Below, one piece after another: positions 11,996-24,114 of a stretch of 64,000 nucleotides of DNA. Position 1 is the first letter of the stretch; every line of letters begins with the position of its first letter. The stretch spans positions 3,868,463-3,932,462 of the forward strand of contig LR990051.1 in NCBI GenBank assembly GCA_905147135.1. The letters run 5' to 3'. Under the pieces are notes generated by a model that saw nothing but the letters and a program-made list of their open reading frames with translations, had not been told where the DNA came from and ran no database searches. The DNA is from Blastobasis lacticolella. Its lineage: Eukaryota; Arthropoda; Insecta; Lepidoptera; Blastobasidae. A program made the position numbers and the translations under genes.

Positions 11996-12825
11996 GACCC
12001 TACCCACTAAAACCCCTCTATGTATCCACAACCGCTTTTTATCGGAACACCATAGAACCTCATAGATAGTTTTCGCTATGGTGTTCCAGCGTAAACCCAA
12101 GCAGTGTTGGGTCAGTCAACACATACAGGAAACGTCCTGATACACTAGGACGTCTCCCAGTCATGTGGAACCGTGCAATGCAGGGAATTACTTTGGGGCC
12201 CTAAGAAAAAGGAACAAATATTCCGAGTTGCAAAACCAGTACTTATTTATCCCACTCACCGCGGAAACGAGAGGTTGCTGGTGACGTGAAGATTTTCTTT
12301 GAGGAGGCGGCGACCTTCTCTTTGGGTCATTCTTACTGCAGAGACTGTCCGTCGCTATAGAGCGTGACAACGCTACTAGTGTTATGGCACCTTTGCATTG
12401 GGAGTGACCAGCGGGGCTATTGGCTAACTCAGTTGACAACTGTATTTGACACTAGATAATTCTACACCACGTCATATACGTTGGAAACTGGCAATAGCGT
12501 CTACCAAATTAGTACCAAATTAGAGTAGTGTCAGATTTTTTAATGTCAAATTCAGTTGTCCACTGAGATAGCCGATAGGCCCTCAGGAGTGGGACATTTG
12601 AGGTTTTGACGAATTGCTATTTGTTACGGATGTTTATGTTTAGTTTTGACATTATTTTGACATTGTAATAATCTGTTATAACTTTATGGATAAAATTTAC
12701 TTTTAAATAGTTACTTATGCTTATTATTAAGTTTTTCGAGACAGACCACGAAGACGGGAAAGACGGGAAGCTAGTTAAGAATAAATAAAGAACAGAAAAT
12801 TTAAGGAGAAATATGAGTTCATTTT
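11995..12825. other. Intergenic DNA, possibly transposon-derived
   Basis: Holds inverted words such as GGAACACCATAG (about 12044) against CTATGGTGTTCC (about 12076), a small foldback. No coding exon was recognised. Confidence 0.35.
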
Positions 12826-12829
12826 ATTG

Positions 12830-13310
12830 ATTAAAGGCCGTCGCGTTGACAAGTTTCGAATCTCAAAATCTCGATCCATCCCAGAGATGGCAGCAAATTA
12901 TGCAGTTAGGCAGAGGAGGCCAAGAGGGAGTGGGAGTGCGGATTCAGCTGGGTTGGGCGGGGCGGCATTTGGAAAACATCATCGAGTCTTCTCTTCAAAG
13001 CAGAGGTTTTCAACCAGTGCGTTCTACCTGTCATGACCTACGTAGCCGGATTTACGGTACGGCTTGTTCACCAGTTTAAGGTCGCTCAGCGTGCTATGGA
13101 ACGTGCCATGCTCGGAGTCTCCCTCAAGGACAAAATTCGCAACTAAGTAATCCGACAAAGAACCAAAGTGACCCGAAAGTCGGATGGAATGGGCTCCGTT
13201 TGGCGGAAAACAAAATTGCCTACTGTATTTTGGTAGCGTCGAGAGCCACCAGATTGCCTTCGCCCCAATCGAAGACTGCCTTGAGGGCTTCATTTAAACG
13301 ATCAACCATG
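12830..13310 (+). mobile_element. RTE-like LINE ORF relic (thumb/C-terminal part of reverse transcriptase)
   Basis: Plus-strand translation, with frameshifts, gives FGKHHRVFSSK, then VLPVMTYVA and TGLVHQFKVAQRAMERAMLG followed by VSLKDKIRN, matching the conserved segment (VLPVMTYGSETW...AQRAMERAMLG) of RTE/BovB-type elements. In-frame stops (for example TAA at about 13145) show it is dead. Confidence 0.72.
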
Positions 13311-13870
13311 GCCTCTCAGCTAGACTATGTCAACCCTGTTGGCTTTTGCATTGCATATATCTATCCGTTACTAATCAAACTGAAGACACTTTTAGGAATA
13401 TGTCCTATACATACATACCATTAGGCACTGTCCTAATTGGCAACGGTCTGCGACTTGTATCGCACATATTAATAACATTCCTATGTGTTTAACATATATA
13501 CCTACATCCAATATGACGGCCAGATCTTATAATATCGCCTCATACTTCATGTCGTGCATAATCAAAAGCTTTAAGACAATAGAGCAGAAAAGCATTCAAC
13601 AGTTTTATCTGCGTCGTAAACACGTCGATTTGACGCTGGCAACATCGCGGATAATTTATTTTATGGCCAGCTCGGACCATAACTCACTGGTGTTTACAAC
13701 TAGCTCACTGGTTGGGAATTAATTGCTGTAAGTCCGCTGGTTTCCTGTTCGGAATTAGCTGAAGATCGACGCGGCTGACAGAGAAAAAGAATTGCGTTGT
13801 CGAAAATTCTTTGGTGACGTTCCCATTCTAGTATATATACGATACCATTGCTAATAGTACACCGTTAACC
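13310..13870. other. Non-coding, nothing recognised
   Basis: AT-rich DNA with no convincing gene or repeat boundary. Confidence 0.4.
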
Positions 13871-13874
13871 CACA

Positions 13875-14230
13875 AGTTGAGGGTGGCGACACTTGATGGT
13901 GGAACCAGTTCACAGGACGACGCAACAGAATTTCCCGTACCCCGACCACTCAATCACGGCCACCCTTCAGCGATCTCCAACAAGTTACCAATACTTAACC
14001 CCAAACGTAACAATCATGTTTACAACGCACGTCGACCCACGGTCGAGGCATCGCAGTAAAAATTCACCGGACGTCAGCCCAACGGCTCCACTACTCGGTT
14101 ATGGGTCCCAGGGGCCCGCTGCGAATGGTAACGTCCTATTATCGGCGGGGCCGGGAAAGCCGAAGGCTAACTAATGTGGGGCCATTCCCAATCAGAACAC
14201 ACGGCTGTCGGCATGCCAATGACAGCGACT
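13875..14230 (+). mobile_element. Possible RTE-like LINE 5' region
   Basis: A short open frame (13893-14174) ends in GPGKPKAN, followed by a CTAATGTGGGG word. The start of RTE ORFs in Lepidoptera often has a Gly/Pro/Lys-rich leader followed by an NVGTWNVRT motif. Here only the first residues are recognisable, so this is a weak call. An unrelated short open frame is the alternative. Confidence 0.3.
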
Positions 14231-14529
14231 TGTGGGTGATTGGGTAAGATTTGAAGTGTAATGTAAGTGTAGAGAGTTCTGCATTAGGTCAGTGATTACG
14301 TGTACTTACTTGAACGGTTTTGTAAATATTAAGGGAAACTGAGACCGCTTTCCGTCATGTGAGTTGGAAGCTTCTTCGTCTTCATCATTACTTTCATCAT
14401 AACGATAATCTTTGACGGTTACCACGACTAGACTGATGAGTCTTTTGCAAGACTAGAGGCGTAGTCACAATCTCTTCGGTATTCAGGCGTGTTGTGATCG
14501 CAGCAGGTAATATTCGAATACATTACTGC

Positions 14530-14660
14530 CTTCTAGTTTTTTTTAGACCATATAGAGACGAACGAACCTGATAGAAAGTAAAATAATGATTGTCGTCCAT
14601 AACATCTACGATTCATGCATTTAGGTTCTATGTAACAAAAATGCAGAATCGCAGATGTTG
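14530..14660 (+). repeat. Degraded family A fragment
   Basis: A T-run, then CCTGATAGAAAGTA and TGTCGTCCATAACATCTACG, matching the order of words in 1625-1700 (CCTGATGGAAAGCG, then CCCATAATATCTAC). Confidence 0.4.
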
Positions 14661-16580
14661 TCACAGTGAGGATTTTATGGATAGTACTTGCCTGTTTATT
14701 GTTGCTTGACAGGATATCAAAATCAAACACAACTTCAACTGGGTTGGGCAGCATTCATATATTTTGTTAATGAATATTCAGTATTAGTCTACCACCATTA
14801 ACCTAACGTCCTGAACTGGTTTCCATTTAAGGGTAGATAAAAAGAGCTTAATTTTTCTTAAAGTTAGCCAACGGTAACCCTTTAAGCAGCTTGTTACTTT
14901 ACAATTAATGGATTAACGAGTTAATACCCACATCTGAAAACAGGCATACATGCCTGCCTTCTTTTGGGCTTAGCTGCAGTCGGTTCAAAAGAGACCGTCT
15001 TCACAATACACAAATCATTGTTAGTTACATATAACAAATAAGAATTTCTCAGTATCCCCTGTCAATGTATTCGGTATTTATTGCCTTTCCCTATCTACTA
15101 GTTCATTTGTCAATTGAAATCCACAAGTTTCAGCAACCATTTCCTTTGTATCACGAGCACGTTGCAATAAATTAACGTCTTCAATCTTGTCTGTCAGCGT
15201 TTATAATCTGTTTGTTGTCTACAGGCCGTGTCGTGTCACGCATAGTAATGGCAGACCACCTCTTGGAAAGGCCGCTAGAATGCTAAGTACCGTTTGATTC
15301 GGTCTCCTACCTACAGCAGTCGCCCCATTAGTAATTGTTTTTTTTTGTCAACTGTCAGATCTCTTTGTTTCGAGCTGTGAACTTATTTGTAGGCAGAGCT
15401 TCTAATTTTAAATGACAAGGATGTTCTTTGGTGTTTAAAAATTTGTTTGGTTAAAAATCAGTTAAATATTGTGTAAAATATTTAGGTTAAAATTTTTTGT
15501 CACAATGTGGATAATAGTAACACATATTTGGTTTGTATGTATGAATGTATGTAAACTCTTTATTGCTTAATAAATAAAGGAAATACAAAAATAATTTTAC
15601 AAAGCAAAGGCGTGGTTTGTCTGTGTGAACTTATCAATGATGAAAATTTGGATGATTACCGACCGGAATCACAGAAAATAAAACGCAAACACCAAGGAAT
15701 ACGAAATGGGAAACCAACCTCGAATAAACTGATAACATCTCGATATCTATCTGTCGGAGGTGACAATGCATACGTGATCGCCACACCGAGAGCCAAGTAC
15801 AACAAGCACAAACATCAAAAGGCAACCGGCTTTAAGACAAAGAGGGTCTTAACGACGTACGAGCACATGACAATAGCATTGACTAATTAATAACCAATAG
15901 ATGGACTCGCAGGCGCATATCCTGTGCAGTAATGAGGACCACACGCATCGGTGCAGGGATATATACACGGAGGGAGTTCATTGTTCAGAAGCAAACGTGT
16001 TGGGGAAAGAGTATTGGCGAATAGACAGGAAAGGGACAGGTAGAGGAAGGATCGTAATATATTATGTTGAGGTAGTGTATCGTGCTTATGAATTATGTAT
16101 TCTGGATCGTGATTTGATAAGATCGAGATACAAACCGCCGCTAAAGACAAGAAGCTAAAGCATTTTTGACCGATTTCAAAAAAGAAGGAGGTGCTCAATT
16201 CGTTGGAACTGTTATATTTTTTTTTCCCCCTGCTCGAATACGCCTGGACCGGCTTGGATTTTTTTTGTAAAGGGTGTGGTCCCACTAACACAAACTGATG
16301 ATGAGACACTGGAGAAATCGAGGGCATCCCTCGAAAATTGTAGGCAAGTATGAGGTGTTTGTTACGTTATCATATCTTACTCAGGTGTACGCTTCAGAGT
16401 GTGATCATCTAATGATGCTCTGCTTATGATGAAGCCACAGAACTCTTTAATGTTAGGTGTTAGAGGATAGTACTACAATTTGTCGTAAGGAACTTCTCAG
16501 TAGTATCTAACATGATGCTTGAAAACGTATCATAACTGTCACAGAAAATTTTGAAATAAATAATAAAAGGTTTTGTTTTA
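14660..16580. other. Intergenic DNA with unassigned small frames
   Basis: Contains a Lys-rich 92-codon plus frame (15612-15890) and a 146-codon minus frame (15887-16327). Neither shows a domain, signal peptide, promoter or splice context that I can defend. A T-rich tract lies at 16215-16270. Most likely non-coding. Confidence 0.4.
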
Positions 16581-16584
16581 TTGT

Positions 16585-16640
16585 TATCGTCGCTTTTCAT
16601 CAGGTGAGTTGAGGGCAAATACAAGCCTGGTCAAATAAAA
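16585..16640 (+). repeat. LINE 3' tail, same family as 8184-8560
   Basis: CGTCGCTTTTCATCAGGTGA followed by GTTGAGGGCAAAT and an A-rich end repeats the tail of the element at 8480-8545. No coding part remains. Confidence 0.55.
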
Positions 16641-17505
16641 AAAAATTGTATGGGAATAATTTTGCCTGACATTTAACAATAGATTTGAGCTTTTTACGAC
16701 CAGAAAAGTTATGGGTATCTATCTAGTCACAATAAAATTAACAGCGTTTTGTTTTACCAATTTTAAATGTCAATCAATTATTTGTAGTACGACCTAATGT
16801 GACCTATGGAAAATTATGAAATAATTAAAGCAAGTAATAAATCACCTTTGAACAAAAATCCTCTAAGTTAGCTAACAATCGCGATCGCAACAATAGCGCC
16901 CGTCTTACAAACCATGAAGATAAACAAGCATCAAAAACAAGATTACCGACCAAACCCCTCAGGCTAACGCTGGTCGCTATGAACTTTCGTATACGTGCAA
17001 TCACTTCCAAAGGGTCAGGGCCTCAACCGACAACGGATGCTATAAATCATCGGCAGGCCTTGTAAAACAATGGGTACTAGATACCAATTGTTGCGATACC
17101 ATAAGCAGATAGCCAGGAATGCCGAGATGTCTGATGAAGCGATATACCGCCCACAGTAACCACGGCGTTGGGCCCATCAATCATAATGATGTGCCGTGTA
17201 ATAAAGATAAATGTAATGACGCTTGGCAAATTGTGCGGTGGACTTGGCTACGGGTTGGTATGGGCTATTTCTGGGTAGGGTTAGCTTGGTTGGGCGTCGC
17301 TTAGGTTAAGTGGAAGATCAAAGGTCTTGTGTAGTCCTGCGGCAAGATTAGCCTGTACTACTGGCTTAGAGTTATTTAGGTACAAGACTTCATATATACT
17401 TAGAAAGGTTTATAGATTTTTATTTTTATTTTTGTTTGTTTATTTGTAACTTACTTTGTTATTTAGAGTCCCTTCTATTCATAATTCCTGCCGTCTTTAC
17501 AGTTC
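16640..17505. other. Non-coding, nothing recognised
   Basis: AT-rich, with a GGTTGGGT-type G-rich run at 17240-17300. No gene model can be supported. Confidence 0.4.
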
Positions 17506-17509
17506 CATA

Positions 17510-17645
17510 TGTTTCCACGGATTTTAATGCGGTCTTCAACAACAGACAGAGTGATTCAAGAGGAACATTTATAAGCAAGAAAAAAGGGTAGGTAGGGGTA
17601 AAGTAGAGTGTACACTAACGAAGTCACGCCGGGTCCACTAGTGAA
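17510..17645 (+). mobile_element. Helitron-like 3' fragment
   Basis: Shares GGATTTTAAT, AAAAAGGGTAGGTAGGGGTA and CGCCGGGTC-CTAGT with 34445-34565. The order (accession to ACGGATTTTAATGCGGT, then a CCGGG hairpin and CTAGT) is that of the degraded 3' half of Lep1-type Helitrons such as 49620-49833. Confidence 0.45.
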
Positions 17646-17929
17646 TAATAAATGTGTCCTTTAATCACAGGTGTCTTTGATGGTAAATCATTTCTTCAAA
17701 TACGCTACCGAACGAACTAAGGATATTCATGTATCGTTACCAACATTTCGAACAACATCTTGCACGATCCTCAAAAAACGACAGCATTTCTTGAAGAAAG
17801 CGTACAACATTTCTTCGACAGCGTTCCTTTAAATCAAGACGTGAGCTCAAACCGTTTGCAACGTACAACGGTCGTAAGTTAATAACAGAACGGGTCGTTA
17901 ATCGGACGGTTTTAATATTTCACTATCTT

Positions 17930-18180
17930 TATTAGCCGCAACAATCGCAACGCAAGCACCTCTCACTATAAATTAAACGGGAGAGGCGCGCGATAAATTT
18001 CGGTGAAATACGTTTTCGCCGGGAGTCAGTCAGAGCCAGTGATGGGCGCGGCGTTAAAAATAATGTCGATAAATCGCGTCGGAGATCAAAGCGCGGACAA
18101 ATCGGCTGGGCGCGCCGGGGAGAGCCGGGAAGGGACGGGGACGAGGCAATGGACACGGTCCTGTTAAAATAATAATATTA
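17930..18180. promoter_or_regulatory. CpG-rich island with homeobox/caudal-like words
   Basis: A sharply GC-richer patch in AT-rich DNA, with ATAAATTA, GATAAATTTC, CGATAAATCGCG, GCGCGC and GGAGATCAAAG words spaced over about 250 bp. I see no reading frame with domain content. Such patches resemble conserved non-coding enhancers of developmental genes. This is inference from composition only. Confidence 0.3.
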
Positions 18181-18525
18181 AAACAATTATTCACAAAATA
18201 AAAAGGCAACGTTAAATAAGAACACAGTTGGTGAGTAATTAGTGTGAAATTGGCATAAATTCGAAACAAACTGGTTTTATAAAGTAGAACTTTTTTTTTT
18301 AATTTAAAAGAAATAATAGCATGGGAGGAGGTCGACTAACTCAAATTTTAAATGGCTCACAACTAGGCCATTAAAAATATTTGGTGAGAAATATTAAGAA
18401 CTGAAATATTCTAGAAACGAGCCAACCTATCTATTCCCGACTTGCAACTCATGTCTTGTAAAAAATTACGCGCATTTACTCTAAGTAACACTCAAAAAGA
18501 AAACACTGAGTAATACCCAAGCAAA
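18180..18525. other. Non-coding, nothing recognised
   Basis: AT-rich spacer between two GC-richer patches. Confidence 0.4.
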
Positions 18526-18534
18526 ACTTTAAGT

Positions 18535-18730
18535 GGCACGTGTTAAAACATTAAAGAGCCGCGCCGCTGAAGGCGTAAGCGCAAAAAAGGAAAGCAAAAT
18601 GCCGCATCCTGCCCTGAAGTCATCGCGGCTCCGTCACGTGATTTACTCCGGGCGTCGCGGCGGGGCGAGGGGCGCGGGCGGCACTCGACTAATAAAAAAC
18701 ACCCCGACGCCCTCCTGACTGATGCGACAA
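18535..18730. promoter_or_regulatory. CpG-rich island with E-box
   Basis: GAGCCGCGCCGC, a CACGTG core within CGTCACGTGATTTA (about 18636) and a G-rich CGGCGGGGCGAGGGG stretch, followed by ATTAATTTAAT. Frames open on both strands here come from the high GC content. A candidate enhancer or promoter-proximal element; no transcript can be placed. Confidence 0.3.
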
Positions 18731-21300
18731 TTAATTTAATCCCATTTCTCTGCGTCTTCACTCGGCAGGGCTGTCGCGGGCAAGAGCAAGGAATGTTGGC
18801 AGTACCTTGGACCCAATAGAGCATCTGTGACAAGATTTGTGGCCAATAAAACAATAGGACATGACACATATTTGTGCCTTGTCAAGGTGTGACAGAGATG
18901 TACTGTTCCCGAACGTTATTCGATGATTTATTTGGTTTTGTTATAAAATTATAAAATTATTTGACATCATTATTGTGCTCAATTCGCAGTAAATTTTCGC
19001 ATTTCCGTTTCTATTGGGTACTGCCAATAGACGGACTTTCCAGTTCTGAGACTATACTTAACAAAAGAAAATAGTAATAATAAACAAGAAGTAGTATAAA
19101 AACAAAAAACCACGAATGCTGTTAAAAACTGAAAAGGAAAAAAGTATTACGGTGTTTACGTTGTATATATAATTTTTAATCGCCTTTTAAATACATTTAT
19201 TTTGATACCCTCTTCGAACGGTTTTAGAGGTAAAAGAGTTACGAAAGTCACAATATGACACCTAAAATCCGCATGTTTGAAATTTTAAAAATTTAAATGT
19301 ATTCAGTGTCTGGAAAACATAACTCTCCTACTAGCGCAGTGTTTTTAAAGACATCTATTATAAATTTAGTTATCTGTCGGAGCACTGACCAAGTCAAATC
19401 AAAGAGTCAAAGACAAATCAAACGACATAATTACAACCGTTAGCAAATTAGGCTACAGAAAACTGAAAATATCCAACAGATATCGCCACTCACGGGTACG
19501 AATACCAGAAACCCAACCAACCTTACACTCACTTTTAAAAGAAAAAAGCATCCGTCTGCCAGCCCTTGGAGGCGAGAGAAGCAGACATCAGCCCGGCAGG
19601 CGGCTATTAAACAAGACTAATTGAGCGATAAATTCACGAGACGAGGCCGCCTGTAAAAACGAACGAGAGTCGAGAAAAATCCTAGATGAGGGAATATTGA
19701 AAGCGCACCGCCTCGAATTGATTACTGTCAATTAGGATACCACTCGAGCAATCGCTGCCGTTGGCAGACGCTAACTCGGTTCGGCTGAGCTGTTTTATTT
19801 TGCCACCGACGGTGATAGCATATCTGTTACGGCGCTTGTTTTAGTCAGATGGTTCCTGTATCTTGGAGCTTCAAGTACAAAGTGGTGGCACTGTCATATC
19901 GTTTCGAAGGGAGTGCCAACTGTGTTGTGTTGTGACACAACATCAACCACAATGTTGTCATTATGTCTTTTACTAACATTAAATGCGTTTCTTATTTGTT
20001 TTCTTGCTAACTACATCTCTCTCTACAGGGTGAGCGGTTAATTTGACATCTTCGTTACATATACTTATGACTTTATATTTCCTTGCAGACTTGGATAATG
20101 GTGGCTGCTTTTCCGATGTGGTCCGAATGTGTGCCTCCCAGGGCTTTGATTCTGGTACGGAAATCGTCTCAGTTGCAGTAACATTACAATTGCATCGCAT
20201 GTCAAACGTGATTGTCATTCAATTGACAGATCTTGAGTTGCAACTTTCATGAGTTTGAACTTTCCACAATTTGTTTTCTGGTACTTTAGTTGCATTATGG
20301 TTTTATATGGCTGTTGGTACTCCAATAAATAAATTACTAAATTGCATCTTTCTTAGTTGTCAAACTGCCTTCAATTCTGTCAACGAAAAGGTGTCAAAGG
20401 TCGAACAATGATTTAACTGCAATTTAACTGGGATAATGCTGGGACTGACTCGATACCACGACGTAGTTATAGTAACATCACAGTTATATTGCAACATAAC
20501 AACAACTGCATTGCACACCAGAATCGGTACCCAGGGCATTATAAAAAGAAAGTGTAAATATTTAACAACGGCGTATGCATTAACCGAATCTATGGTCTAT
20601 AACTTCTAATTAGCTGCGTGCTTATTGAAATATCATATATGAAATCACTTGTTGTAGCTAATATTGCTTTTTATTTAAGTATTAAATAGTGCACCTATTC
20701 TGTGTTCGACTGAGAAATGTTTAGTTTTGTTTTAGGCCTGAGGGGTGGACGACACGCACTCCAGGGATAAGTCTAGAGACAATATTTAGGTAACATTTTG
20801 AATCTGTTCTACCTATTTGGAGCCCTGATTTTTGATAATCCTTTACTGAGTATCTGTTTCAAGGTACTCAGTAAAGGATCATATATTTTCTTTCAATAAT
20901 TTGTTGAATTTTTATGTGTTATTAATGCGGGTCCCAGTGAAAACCAGCGCTTCGGTTCGCACCGGGACAAAATGCTGAGTGAGGTCCTTTTTGCACATGC
21001 ATTACACCACAAACACACACCACTTATCTACTACCATTTGCATCGACACTTTGCTAGCTTTTATTTTCTTCTGCTTTTATTTGCTTTTTTGTTAATTATT
21101 ATGTACTTTTTCTTTTCTTCTGTGTTACAAAATGTCGTGTTTTCCAAATTTTTGTGTTGTGGTGTTTCTGTTTGTATAAATAAATATTTCTTATTCTTTT
21201 TCTTATGATTAAAGTAATACGGAATATCGGTCTACTCGTTAACCAACGTACGAGGTATGATCCCTTAAATTTAATTTTAAAATAATTCATTTTACATACT
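18730..21300. other. Intergenic DNA with one GC-richer patch and a hairpin
   Basis: 19570-19740 is a GC-richer patch with TAATTGAGCGATAAA and GAATTGATTACTGTCAATTA words. A perfect 15-bp-arm hairpin lies at 20838-20879. No coding exon was recognised. Confidence 0.4.
20838..20879. repeat. 15-bp-arm inverted repeat (hairpin)
   Basis: Arm ATCCTTTACTGAGTA at 20838-20852 is matched exactly by TACTCAGTAAAGGAT at 20865-20879, with a 12-nt loop. It could be a MITE remnant or a chance foldback. No poly-U tail or gene context supports a terminator. Confidence 0.75.
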
Positions 21301-21302
21301 CG

Positions 21303-21418
21303 ATCACCGGAACCGGAAGACGCAGCGTGGGTCCTACAAGGTGGACCGACGACCTGGTAAGGATCGCAGGTACCAGCTGGATGCGGAAAGCACAGGACTC
21401 GATCAAAGAACATGACAA
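21303..21418 (+). mobile_element. RTE-like LINE ORF 3' end
   Basis: The plus-strand frame reads TGTGRRSVGPTRWTDDLVRI followed by AGTSWMRKAQD, the hallmark end of RTE-type reverse transcriptases in insects (GRRSVGRPPxRWTDDLVKVAG...W.R.AQD). Only about 38 codons remain. It is the nearest recognisable element on the left of the viral gene block. Confidence 0.72.
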
Positions 21419-21419
21419 T

Positions 21420-22387
21420 TTTTTTGTTCGTTAACAGGAAAGTTATCGATCTCGAAACTCGATAGCTATAGTGACTTAGTTAAAATTTGGCACTGATGTA
21501 TGTATACATCTATAAATGTATATGTATAACGAATTTAATTTTTGAATAAATTATTTATTATTTAGATATAAGTGTGAAACAATTTGCGAATAAAAATGAT
21601 AATGTATAGCTTTTTACGATTAGAATTAAAATTGTGAACATATGGAGCCCATTATACTTCGTATAAGGGGCGGTATTCAAAGAACATCAACAGAGTAGGT
21701 AAAGAAAACATAAACTCGATATACCCGTTAATAAAATAATTAACGTTTCAACTAATGACTACTGAGAATTTTGGAGCGATAAGCTCCAATCAATCATTGA
21801 TTGACCTTTCGGTAATGAGATTGCGATAGTTCATTTCAATTCCAAGAAGTAATAAAGATAATTGTTAACGAGAATTGTTTACTTCAAATATCGTTGGTAC
21901 CTACAAATTTGGATCACCAGTGCGCCTACGTTACTATCAGTCAACATTGACCTATGAACTAGGTTTTACTCAGTAAGTGTCAATAACATTTCCAAGGTTT
22001 CAAGGATAGGTACTACTTCATGGCCTAACATGGACTTCTTTCGCCCAATTAAATAGATTTATGGTCACTACAGGGAAACCAAAATCAATTACTCATACAA
22101 TAGCGCTTTCAAACCCAGTCTTAATTAAGTCACAACGACGTATTGTGGGTGAGTCATTTTGTACCAGCAGTGCGGGATTAACTATAATGAATTATAAACT
22201 CTGTATTCGCTAGCTACTATTTTAAATTTAAATTGCAAGGTTTGCTATTAAAAAGTGGGTAAAAGAGGACAATAATAAAAAATTGTTATTATTTTGATGA
22301 AATAACTTTTATCTAAGGTATAAAACACTTATAATAATAATTTTGATACTAAGAGACTAGTCTTAAAAATAAATTACAATATCAACA
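21420..22387. other. AT-rich left flank of the viral block
   Basis: No gene or repeat recognised. The boundary between host DNA and virus-derived DNA on this side must lie between the LINE fragment ending at about 21418 and the PTP stop at 22388, but I cannot place it by eye. Confidence 0.4.
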
Positions 22388-23272
22388 CTACGTCTTCTTA
22401 GCAACTAATTTAACATATTCTAAAATCGTTAGATAACAAAATGCATAGTACATAGGTATAGATAAGCAGTTTTTTCTCTGCTTGCGGAGATCCCTTACTA
22501 CAGTTTCTAGGTCAACCGTCGCGCTCTCATCATATTTTGATATGCTGATGTCTAGAGCGCAAAAGACCCCCGTGCGATTTGTTGCAGCAGAACAGTGGAC
22601 CACCATAGGAGGGAAGTTAGAGCTCCTGCCGTCCAACTCCGCATATGCTTGAGCCTTTCTGGCTTTGAGGACAAAGTTGAAAAAGTCTGATCGGCTCTGA
22701 GGCATGCTTTTATGAGACCAGTCAGTGTAGGCAAAGTGTGTAAGGTCCAATGAGTCTCCACTGTCGTCTGTCACCCGCAGCTTGGTCACTATATGGTCAC
22801 GAAAGGTCTTTATTTTCCTTGTTTCAATAGTAAAGTCGCCAAAGAACACTGTCCTTCCTTTCTCCGGGCTCCAATACTGGTAACAAGCTTCCCGTCCTTT
22901 ATCCTGTGTCTTTGTCAGCATAACAATGACTCTGGATTGATAAGCAAACACCATTTTCCAAAAATCTTCAGCTGTTGACTTAAGCGGGCCCTGACAGCAC
23001 AAGTACTTGTCCAGGGTTTTGTATCCGTTGACATGATTGGCATTAATATAATTGTTTTCTCCATTTTCTGTTGGTAGGATCACCCTGTTGTAATCAAAAC
23101 AAGGTAAGAACCAGTATCTATTTTTCATAATATTTTCTGCCTGCATCGATATCTTGCAGCTGTAATTAACCCGTTCGTTTAATAATCTCCGATGCTGTTG
23201 TTCGAGGGTCTTGATTATACTTTCTTCATCGTAACTAGCTCCAGACTGTTGTCTTGTGCTAATTCCGCCCAT
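22388..23272 (-). CDS. Bracovirus-type protein tyrosine phosphatase with degenerate active site (PTP1)
   Basis: An intronless 294-aa single-domain classical PTP, the usual size for bracovirus PTPs. In order: KNRY at 50-53, NYINANHV at 74-81, CCQGPL at 92-97, FWKMV at 104-108, VHCSAATNRTG around 225-235. The nucleophile Cys227 and the P-loop Arg233 remain, but the loop has AATN where active enzymes have AGxG, and the WPD acid loop reads WSH (185-187), so the general acid is gone. It is probably a pseudophosphatase that could still bind phosphotyrosine. The start ATG is the first in frame and lies about 60 nt below a TATA/initiator pair. It is divergent from ANK1, with about 0.9 kb between start codons. 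The frame is fully open. The viral family is assigned by overall pattern, not by search. Confidence 0.88.
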   Translation of the reverse strand: MGGISTRQQSGASYDEESIIKTLEQQHRRLLNERVNYSCKISMQAENIMKNRYWFLPCFDYNRVILPTENGENNYINANHVNGYKTLDKYLCCQGPLKSTAEDFWKMVFAYQSRVIVMLTKTQDKGREACYQYWSPEKGRTVFFGDFTIETRKIKTFRDHIVTKLRVTDDSGDSLDLTHFAYTDWSHKSMPQSRSDFFNFVLKARKAQAYAELDGRSSNFPPMVVHCSAATNRTGVFCALDISISKYDESATVDLETVVRDLRKQRKNCLSIPMYYAFCYLTILEYVKLVAKKT

Positions 23273-23330
23273 TTTTGAGAATTCACTTTCGTAGGATAAA
23301 AGTCCTTGTTTTAACCAGAGATCAGTGTCA

Positions 23331-23366
23331 ACTGAAAATTTTTGTACTCAGAGTGGCATATTTATA
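23331..23366 (-). promoter_or_regulatory. Core promoter of PTP1 (TATA + initiator)
   Basis: On the minus strand TATAAATA (23366-23359) is followed by the arthropod initiator TCAGT (23335-23331), placing +1 at about 23333, some 33 bp below the TATA start and 61 nt above the PTP1 ATG. Confidence 0.65.
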
Positions 23367-23419
23367 GTCCTGTTTCAGCATTAATATTAACTTTTTCCTC
23401 CCAGTATCGATAATCTAAC

Positions 23420-24050
23420 CAATATGACGCACGATGTTCCAGTCTTTTGAATTTAATACTTATTTCATCATCATTAAAAATTAATTTTAACAATCGAAAT
23501 TCCCCTGTGGTTAATTAACAAGCCTATCAGCGAGTATAATGTTATCATGAACTTTTTTTCTTTGAATGTTCCTAACAATGGTATTGTTAAATTTAGGTAT
23601 AATTAAAAATCCTGTATATGGACTTTAAATAACTAAAGCGTCGATATGACGCATCACGTTTCAGTACATGAAATTAAATATTTTTTTTGTTATTTTACCC
23701 TATTAATTTTCAAGTAATACTTCCTATACAGTAAGTGAATCGCCATAATGGAGTAAACTTTAAGTAATCAAAAGATCAATATAATAAGAATTGCATCATG
23801 AATTATACCATAACTTTGTTCCCGGCTGTACAAACAACATTAATATTTATCTATTAGTTTTATTAATTGATAATTTGACTCAATTAAAATTTATTTGAAT
23901 GCATAGAAAAATTCTTTTTCAAGTTACACCAAAAAAGTATAACGTTTTACTTGCTTACACAAGTACACACATGATTTGTAAACAATATGAAGTAATTAGA
24001 TTAGCAACGAACTATATGGAGGACACGTGAATTCCGAGCGCGACGACATT
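23420..24050. other. Intergenic region between divergent PTP1 and ANK1
   Basis: Very AT-rich DNA between two divergently transcribed viral genes. No open frame or repeat is recognised. It is likely viral intergenic sequence, with a short GC-richer patch just upstream of ANK1 (24030-24080). Confidence 0.5.
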
Positions 24051-24114
24051 GAACCTACGGGAAAACCGGCGATGGAAGTTATTTTTATTTATAGATTTGA
24101 TTATATCCGCTGGC

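Noticed and set aside
15612..16327. Two small genes (92 and 146 codons)
   Set aside because: Neither product resembles a known family and there is no supporting signal.
18533..18869. Genes on both strands in the GC-rich patch
   Set aside because: Overlapping opposite frames with low-complexity Arg/Gly/Ser content, as expected from base composition.
22552..22978. Additional small genes inside PTP1
   Set aside because: They are alternative frames of the PTP1 coding sequence.
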